A stretch of DNA of 40,180 nucleotides from Desulfuromonas sp. (GTDB lineage: Bacteria > Desulfobacterota > Desulfuromonadia > Desulfuromonadales > Desulfuromonadaceae): contig PKUE01000047.1 of NCBI GenBank assembly GCA_002869685.1, positions 1 to 40,180 of the forward strand. Reading direction: 5' to 3'. Every line of letters starts with the position of its first letter. Within the stretch, counting starts at the first letter, position 1. The position numbers were made by a program, and so were the translations under genes. Under the pieces are notes generated by a model that searched no databases, was not told the DNA's origin, and saw nothing but the letters and a program-made list of their open reading frames with translations. Of this stretch, positions 34,995-40,180 are shown piece after piece.

Positions 34995-37955
34995 ATGAAA
35001 ATACGATCAAAAATTGCTTTAATGTCACTTTGTTTAGTCCTGATCACGTCCATCTCGATTGTATCGGTGCTGGTTTACCAGCTCGAATACGTTCAACAGG
35101 AAATTGAGGAAGAACTGAGCAGTGTTGAACTCGAACAGACCAAAAACGTTCTCAATAACACCGTCTTGATGGTTGAAGCTCTACAATCCGAAGTGGAACA
35201 GCGCCTTTATTATGACTTGAATGCAGCGTTTGCTCTTCTAGCCAGTTCGGGTGGGGTGGCAATCACTGATTCCCGTTGTTTGTGGGATGTGCAAAATCAG
35301 TATGATCTATCTACCGGTAAGGTCGATTTACCTTCATTGAACTTTGTCGGCAATGATGGTTTGTGCAGCGATGGACATTGGGAGTCGCCCACGACGGAAC
35401 ATTTTATCGGTCATGTCTCTGAGGTGTTGGGAGTCACCTGTACTCTGTTTCAGCGGATGAATGAGAGCGGTGATATGCTGCGTATTGCCACCACGGTGCC
35501 GAGTTCGCAAGGCCAGTCTGCCGTTGGCACCTATATTCCCGCCGTTCATCCTGATGGCAGCGCTGATCCGGTTATCGGTATGGTTCTTCAGGGGGAGACA
35601 TTTATCGGCCGTGCTTTTGTTGTCAATGACTGGTACAACACCGCCTATCGCCCCCTTTATGATGAAAAAAATTATATCATCGGCATGCTTTATGTGGGGG
35701 AGCGCCAGTCTGATCTCGATTCCCTTATTCATTCCATCCAGCATGTGACAGCCGGATCGGCAGTGTCTACCGGATCTTTGTTCATGCTTGAAGCGCATAA
35801 ACGCGATGGCATAGAGCGTCAGTCCGTTATTCAAGAGATTCATCCGACCGACCAGGGTCACATACACAGTAGCTATCAGGATAAAAATTTGGACCCGGCC
35901 AGTCTGCTGATCTCCTGGTTGCTGGATGAAAAACAGATCCGGTTGGAGAACGATGCAATTGTTATTCGAGGTGAGACCATTAAAAATGAAACGTTCTCTG
36001 AACTGAAAAACTCTCTGATTGTTTACCGCTATTTCGCTCCATGGGACTGGGTTATTGGTATCAGTATAAAAAATGAAGGTGTCAGTTCGACCCATCACCG
36101 TCTTGATATCATGCTCAAACGGACAATTGTCTGGGTGTCTGTGACCGCTTTTTTATGGTTCGGCCTGGCATTGTTTCTGGCTTATCGTCTGGCGACACAG
36201 ATTTCCTACCCCCTTGAGGTGGCGATTGACGGATTTCGGCGTATCGGTCGAGGAGAGCTGGATTATGAGTTGCTTGACGAGTCGGGGCACAATAATTATG
36301 AAATCGATGAATTGTACCGTTCTTTTGATCTGATGGTGAAAAATCTGCAACAGGTCACCGCATCACGCAATGAACTTGATGTTGAGGTCAATGCTCGGCG
36401 TCATATTGAAGAGGAATTGCAACATACTGTCGCGACCCTGGAAACAATTATTAACGAAGCGCCCATGTCGATCATTGTTGTCAACACCGAAGGGAAAGTC
36501 GTGTTGTGGAATCCGACAGCGGAAAAAATGTTTGGCTGGAAGGCTGAAGAGGTGTTGGGAGAGATTTATCCGCTGGTCAAAGGCGATGACATGACCGCTG
36601 AATGTCTGGACTCTAAACATCTGGTTGAAAATGGCATCGTTTTGCACGCCAAAGAACTTCAACGTTATCATAAAGATGGACACAAACTTGATCTGTTGGT
36701 CTCTGCAGCTTCGATGGCCGGTTTTGGCAGTGGGCGTGACGATATTGTGATTCTGCTTGAGGATATTTCCGATCTGAAAAAGACTCAGCGACAACTCGAA
36801 GAGCGTGAGGAGCAATACAAATTACTGTCGGCGGAATTTAAATCCATTCTCGATAGCATTGAAGATTCCATTTCGGTGATCAGCCCCGACATGAAAATTC
36901 TCTGGTGTAATCACGGTGAAAAGCGCTGGAATAAAAGTGAAGAAATTCTGCCACTGACCCGTTGTTTTGATATGTGGAATAAAGATCCTTCCGAATGTGT
37001 CGATTGCTCGGTCCTCAAGAGTTTCAAGACTGGCGAGAGCCAGAAGTCCCTCAGAGTGACTAAGGATGGCACCCGGTGGGGCATCAAAACCTTCCCGCAA
37101 AAGAATGATGAAGGTAAGGTTACAAATGTAATCGAGGTGGCCAGCGATATTACCGAATCGAGTATTCTCAAGGAAGAGGCCATGCGTTCGGCGCGATTGG
37201 CATCGCTGGGCGAGTTGTCGGCCGGGATCGCTCATGAAATCAACAATCCCAACGGCGTCATTATGCAGAATGCTCCGATGCTCAAAGAGATGATGGATTC
37301 AATGTTACCCGTGCTGGATGAGTATGCCGAAGAGCACGGAGATTTCACTTTGGGGCGGATGCCTTACAGTCGCTTACGGGAGCGAATTCTGCAATTACCC
37401 CAGCGAATTCAGGACAGCAGCATACGAATCAAATGCATTGTCGATGACCTGAAGGACTTTGTTCGCGATGAAGGGCGTCAGGAAGCGCAAACCGAAGGGG
37501 ACCTCAATTATGCCCTTGAAGCCGCTGTGCGCTTGACGGCAAATTCGGTCAAAAAGGCCACGAAAAATTTCAACATACGCTATGGCGAGGATTTGCCCCC
37601 CTTTATTGGCTCACTTCAGCGAATTGAACAGGTTATCGTCAACTTAATTATGAATGCCTGTCAGGCGTTGCCCGATATGGAGGCGGCGATCAATATTACC
37701 ACGCGTTACAATGAGGCACTTAATCAGGTGGAGCTGGAAGTTGCTGACGAGGGCTGTGGTATCAGCGAAGAAAACCTGAGCAAAGTCACCAATCCTTTCT
37801 TTACCACCAAACGCGAAACCGGCGGAACCGGACTCGGCATGTCCATCTCTTCACGCATCATTGAGGAGCATGGTGGCCGGTTGACCATTGACAGTGTCGT
37901 GGATTTTGGTACGTCAATTACAATTTCACTGCCCTGTTCCAAGGAGGCCTTATGA
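34995..37955 (+). CDS. Cache-HAMP-PAS-PAS sensor histidine kinase
   Basis: 986 residues. TM1 at about 8-28, a periplasmic Cache_3-Cache_2-like region to about 370 (IIGMLYVGE is typical of its second lobe), TM2 at 376-398, then HAMP (398-455). PAS1 is at about 480-595 and PAS2 at about 614-715; the latter holds a Cys-rich run (RCFDMW, then ECVDCSVLK). HisKA has the phosphoacceptor His747 in AHEINNP, typical of NtrB-like kinases, with a long helical insertion. The HATPase domain ends GTGLGMSIS. The stop overlaps the start of the sigma-54 regulator (ATGA), so the regulator is its cognate partner. The ligand is unknown. Confidence 0.92.
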   Translation: MKIRSKIALMSLCLVLITSISIVSVLVYQLEYVQQEIEEELSSVELEQTKNVLNNTVLMVEALQSEVEQRLYYDLNAAFALLASSGGVAITDSRCLWDVQNQYDLSTGKVDLPSLNFVGNDGLCSDGHWESPTTEHFIGHVSEVLGVTCTLFQRMNESGDMLRIATTVPSSQGQSAVGTYIPAVHPDGSADPVIGMVLQGETFIGRAFVVNDWYNTAYRPLYDEKNYIIGMLYVGERQSDLDSLIHSIQHVTAGSAVSTGSLFMLEAHKRDGIERQSVIQEIHPTDQGHIHSSYQDKNLDPASLLISWLLDEKQIRLENDAIVIRGETIKNETFSELKNSLIVYRYFAPWDWVIGISIKNEGVSSTHHRLDIMLKRTIVWVSVTAFLWFGLALFLAYRLATQISYPLEVAIDGFRRIGRGELDYELLDESGHNNYEIDELYRSFDLMVKNLQQVTASRNELDVEVNARRHIEEELQHTVATLETIINEAPMSIIVVNTEGKVVLWNPTAEKMFGWKAEEVLGEIYPLVKGDDMTAECLDSKHLVENGIVLHAKELQRYHKDGHKLDLLVSAASMAGFGSGRDDIVILLEDISDLKKTQRQLEEREEQYKLLSAEFKSILDSIEDSISVISPDMKILWCNHGEKRWNKSEEILPLTRCFDMWNKDPSECVDCSVLKSFKTGESQKSLRVTKDGTRWGIKTFPQKNDEGKVTNVIEVASDITESSILKEEAMRSARLASLGELSAGIAHEINNPNGVIMQNAPMLKEMMDSMLPVLDEYAEEHGDFTLGRMPYSRLRERILQLPQRIQDSSIRIKCIVDDLKDFVRDEGRQEAQTEGDLNYALEAAVRLTANSVKKATKNFNIRYGEDLPPFIGSLQRIEQVIVNLIMNACQALPDMEAAINITTRYNEALNQVELEVADEGCGISEENLSKVTNPFFTTKRETGGTGLGMSISSRIIEEHGGRLTIDSVVDFGTSITISLPCSKEAL

Positions 37956-39370
37956 CCGACCCTGCATTGTATCCTGAATTTCCGGTCCTCTTGGTCGATG
38001 ATGAAGCGGAATGGCTGGAAAACTTCAGCTTTACCCTCGAATATCAGGCCGGGATCACCAATGTTGTGACCTGTCAGAACAGTTGCGAAGTGATGGAGCT
38101 TCTCAAAGAGCGCACCTTTAGTCTGATCATTCTTGATATGACCATGCCGCCGCCAACCGGTGAGCAGCTGCTTCCCTTGATCAGTCAGGATTACCCGGAT
38201 GTTCCGGTGGTAATCTTGAGCGGTTTGAACCAACTCGATACGGCGGTGAACTGCATGAAACTTGGTGCAACGGATTATTACACCAAGACCACTGAAGTCA
38301 GCCATCTGATGACCGGTTTGAAGCGCATTCTTCATGAACAGGATTTGCGTCGCGAGGTGCAGACGCTTAAAAAAGGTCTACTGGGGCATGGTCTGCGCCA
38401 GCCCGCGGCCTTTGAGTCCATTGTCACTCGCAGCCACGCCATGTTTGGTGTCTTTAAATATCTCGAAGCCGTGGCCTGCAGTCGCGAACCGGTTCTTATT
38501 GTCGGCGAATCGGGCACGGGCAAAGAGCTGATCGCGCAGGCGGTACATCGTCTCAGCGTTCCGCAGGCCCCATGGGTGGCGGTCAATGTTGCCGGACTCG
38601 ATGACTCGGCGTTCAGCGACACGCTTTTCGGCCATGTTCGTGGCGCGTTTACCGGTGCCGATCGGGCGCGTGAGGGGATGATTTGCAAAGCGCGTGGGGG
38701 GATACTGTTCCTCGATGAAATCGGTGATCTTTCCCTGCAATCACAGGTAAAATTGTTGCGTCTTCTTCAGGAGCGGGAATACTTCCCCCTCGGAAGTGAT
38801 GCTGCGCGGCAGGTTGAAGCGCGTATTATCTGCGCCACCAACTGTGATTTGGCCAGTAAGCAGGAAAAGGGCGAATTTCGTAAAGACTTATACTACCGGC
38901 TCTGTTCACATCAGGTGACGTTGCCGGCACTACGGGAACGGCAGGAAGACTTGCCCTTGTTGTTGGACCACTTTCTGCAGCAGGCAGCAGAACAGATGGA
39001 TAAATCAGTCCCCAGTTATCCGCCGCAGTTACCCGTTTTATTGTCCACCTATCATTTCCCCGGCAATATCCGTGAGTTACGGGCAATGGTTTTTGATGCG
39101 TTGAGCCAGTATCAGCAGGGTATCTTATCCATGGATGTATTTAAGCAAGCCATGTCCTTGGGAAATACCGGTGCAGAAGCCGTTTTATCCGCTGTGCCAG
39201 TTTCCTCGCGCATGGTGTTTCCCGAGCAGTTACCAACCCTTGACGAAATCGGTTGCCAACTTGTTGAGGAGGCGATGAAGCGTTCCGATGGGAATCAATC
39301 TATTGCGTCGAAATTGCTGGGAATCTCGCAGCCGGCCTTGAGTCGCCGTCTCAAGAAATCTGCAGAATAG
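37952..39370 (+). CDS. sigma-54-dependent response regulator (enhancer-binding protein)
   Basis: 472 residues in NtrC order. The receiver domain (1-125) has phosphorylatable Asp62 in IILDMTMP and acidic DDE near residue 15. The AAA+ domain has Walker A GESGTGKE (Lys191), GAFTGA (231-236) for sigma-54 contact and LFLDEIGDL as Walker B. The C-terminal Fis-type helix-turn-helix (about 440-468, NQSIASKLLGISQPALSRRL) binds upstream sites. It is coupled to the preceding kinase by an ATGA overlap and preceded by GGAGG. A consensus sigma-54 promoter lies 198 bp downstream of its stop and is the obvious candidate target. Confidence 0.94.
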   Translation: MTDPALYPEFPVLLVDDEAEWLENFSFTLEYQAGITNVVTCQNSCEVMELLKERTFSLIILDMTMPPPTGEQLLPLISQDYPDVPVVILSGLNQLDTAVNCMKLGATDYYTKTTEVSHLMTGLKRILHEQDLRREVQTLKKGLLGHGLRQPAAFESIVTRSHAMFGVFKYLEAVACSREPVLIVGESGTGKELIAQAVHRLSVPQAPWVAVNVAGLDDSAFSDTLFGHVRGAFTGADRAREGMICKARGGILFLDEIGDLSLQSQVKLLRLLQEREYFPLGSDAARQVEARIICATNCDLASKQEKGEFRKDLYYRLCSHQVTLPALRERQEDLPLLLDHFLQQAAEQMDKSVPSYPPQLPVLLSTYHFPGNIRELRAMVFDALSQYQQGILSMDVFKQAMSLGNTGAEAVLSAVPVSSRMVFPEQLPTLDEIGCQLVEEAMKRSDGNQSIASKLLGISQPALSRRLKKSAE

Positions 39371-39383
39371 TCATCAAAAATCG

Positions 39384-39401
39384 CTATAACATTCGTTATA
39401 G
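39384..39401. promoter_or_regulatory. inverted repeat, candidate enhancer site
   Basis: CTATAAC-ATTC-GTTATAG, a perfect 7-bp inverted repeat, about 165 bp upstream of the sigma-54 promoter at 39568. That is the usual distance for an activator-binding site. Its use by the adjacent regulator is inference. Confidence 0.45.
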
Positions 39402-39425
39402 GATATGAAATCATTATACCTCTGT

Positions 39426-39452
39426 AAGGCCACGTTATCGTGGCCTTTTTTT
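39426..39452 (+). terminator. intrinsic terminator of the kinase-regulator operon
   Basis: AAGGCCACG-TTAT-CGTGGCCTT followed by T-rich sequence, 56 bp after the regulator stop. Confidence 0.9.
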
Positions 39453-39567
39453 GTTTTTTTCTTAAGTTGTTATGTTGTTTTGCATAGCCCTGTCTATAGT
39501 TTTAATCCCATGCTTCAAGCAATATTATTCAAATGAAAACAATAGCTTATATAACTTTTTTATGTGG

Positions 39568-39583
39568 TGGCACGGCAGTTGCT
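39568..39583 (+). promoter_or_regulatory. consensus sigma-54 promoter
   Basis: TGGCACGGCAGTTGCT matches TGGCACG-N4-TTGCW at every defined position, 44 bp before the start of the receiver-like gene. It follows the regulator operon terminator and has a palindrome 165 bp upstream. Confidence 0.9.
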
Positions 39584-39626
39584 CTATAAGGAAGGCAAGT
39601 GATGTGTTTTATTGAGGGAGGTGGCT

Positions 39627-40049
39627 ATGAAAAATGTAATTTTGACAGAAGGGACTCGGGAAAGGTTGAAAATCCTTTCACTGTTGTTTCACGTCTCCGG
39701 TTTCACGGTGAAAGTTGCTCCGGATTTGAATCAGGCAGCGCAGGTTTATGATCAGCTTCGCCGTATTCAGCAAACGGCACCTCTGCTGGTTGTCGTTGAT
39801 TATCACCATCTTGGCAGCCAGCTTCACCAACGTCTTGAAAAACTGAATATATTGTCTCATGTCGTTTCTGAGCAGGAACGGCAGGTGCTGATTGGTGCGT
39901 TCCGCTGGTCAGAAGAAGAAGTCCAGCAACTTTATGACAACGTCGCAATCGCCAAGTCCTTTAATTTTTGTTTGTCCCATCAGCTTGTGGAGTTGGTCTC
40001 CCAACACTGTTGTTCATCTGACGCAACATGCCAGCCGTGTCTGGCGTGA
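39627..40049 (+). CDS. degenerate receiver-like protein with cysteine-rich tail
   Basis: 140 residues, soluble. The predicted alternating beta/alpha pattern begins VILTEGTRERLKILSLLFHVSG and continues to LLVVVDYHH, resembling a response-regulator receiver. The acidic pair after strand 1 is missing (TEG in place of DD), while an Asp in the position of the phosphoacceptor remains in VVDY. The C-terminus HCCSSDATCQPC could bind metal. No family recognised with confidence; the receiver relation is inference from pattern. GGGAGG precedes the ATG at 39627. It is driven by the consensus sigma-54 promoter and followed, 45 bp later, by a membrane protein in the same direction, probably one operon. Confidence 0.7.
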   Translation: MKNVILTEGTRERLKILSLLFHVSGFTVKVAPDLNQAAQVYDQLRRIQQTAPLLVVVDYHHLGSQLHQRLEKLNILSHVVSEQERQVLIGAFRWSEEEVQQLYDNVAIAKSFNFCLSHQLVELVSQHCCSSDATCQPCLA

Positions 40050-40094
40050 TCACAAATTTAACCGCGCCATAAATCGTAACTATCGGGGGAATTT

Positions 40095-40180
40095 ATGAAA
40101 AATCTGAACGTATCGTCGAAAATTTTTGTATTGAGTATGGCACTGATTGTTGCCTTCAGTCTGACTGTGGGTTGGGTTTA
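40095..40180 (+). CDS. N-terminus of a membrane protein, cut by window end
   Basis: The first 28 residues begin KNLNVSSKIFVLSMALIVAF, a short basic-polar leader and a single hydrophobic helix. This is the usual start of a methyl-accepting chemotaxis protein or membrane sensor. GGGGGA precedes the ATG. The rest lies outside the window, so the class is a guess. It is likely co-transcribed with the receiver-like gene from the sigma-54 promoter. Confidence 0.6.
   Translation, partial: MKNLNVSSKIFVLSMALIVAFSLTVGWV

Overview
The window looks like a chromosomal segment of an anaerobic Deltaproteobacterium of the Desulfuromonadales type (Desulfuromonas / Geobacter relatives). The evidence is the gene mix: a ferredoxin-dependent 2-oxoacid oxidoreductase, an oxygen-labile class I Fe-S fumarase, a tetraheme periplasmic c-type cytochrome, large Cache-domain sensor kinases, several c-di-GMP proteins, and a sigma-54-driven glnB-glnA pair. 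There is no phage, insertion sequence, plasmid backbone or CRISPR array. Genus assignment is inference.

Layout, left to right. (1) 1-2420, minus: gamma/alpha-fused and beta subunits of a 2-oxoacid:ferredoxin oxidoreductase (beta cut by the window edge). (2) 2655-6407, plus: an MFS transporter, then an overlapping operon of O6-alkylguanine-DNA methyltransferase, PaaI-type thioesterase and RmuC. (3) 6452-7570, minus: a secreted redoxin-heme-FMN fusion, divergent from (4) 7837-12688, plus: two overlapping, paralogous Cache histidine kinases. The shared intergenic region holds three inverted repeats. (5) 12780-13929: thiol peroxidase and a tetraheme cytochrome, each with a recognisable promoter. 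(6) 13933-19235, minus: an EAL protein with a degenerate GGDEF site, an FtsX-type ABC permease without an ATPase, and an all-alpha isoprenoid-synthase-like protein. (7) 19236-20593: a structured leader containing an intrinsic terminator, a periplasmic beta carbonic anhydrase, and tRNA-Val(UAC). (8) 20651-23952: a zinc-ribbon membrane protein, a minus operon of orphan ParB, TPR lipoprotein and small membrane protein, a CPBP/CAAX protease homologue missing catalytic residues, and a NUDIX hydrolase. (9) 24115-26032: glnB-glnA behind a consensus sigma-54 promoter. (10) 26121-34794: EAL-CBS-GGDEF protein, CopA copper ATPase, RecQ, alpha/beta hydrolase, class I fumarase. (11) 34873-40180: a Cache/PAS histidine kinase overlapping a sigma-54-dependent response regulator, followed by a perfect-consensus sigma-54 promoter driving a degenerate receiver-like protein and the start of a membrane protein.

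The recurring theme is signalling: three membrane sensor kinases, one enhancer-binding regulator, two c-di-GMP proteins and two sigma-54 promoters surround core nitrogen (PII/GS) and carbon (2-oxoacid oxidoreductase, fumarase) metabolism. The items most worth a second look are the redoxin-heme-FMN fusion and its palindrome-rich promoter region, the structured leader ahead of the carbonic anhydrase, the isoprenoid-synthase/permease pair, the pseudo-protease, and the sensor kinase / enhancer-binding protein / sigma-54 promoter cassette at the right end. I saw no single clearly novel multi-gene defence or metabolic system.
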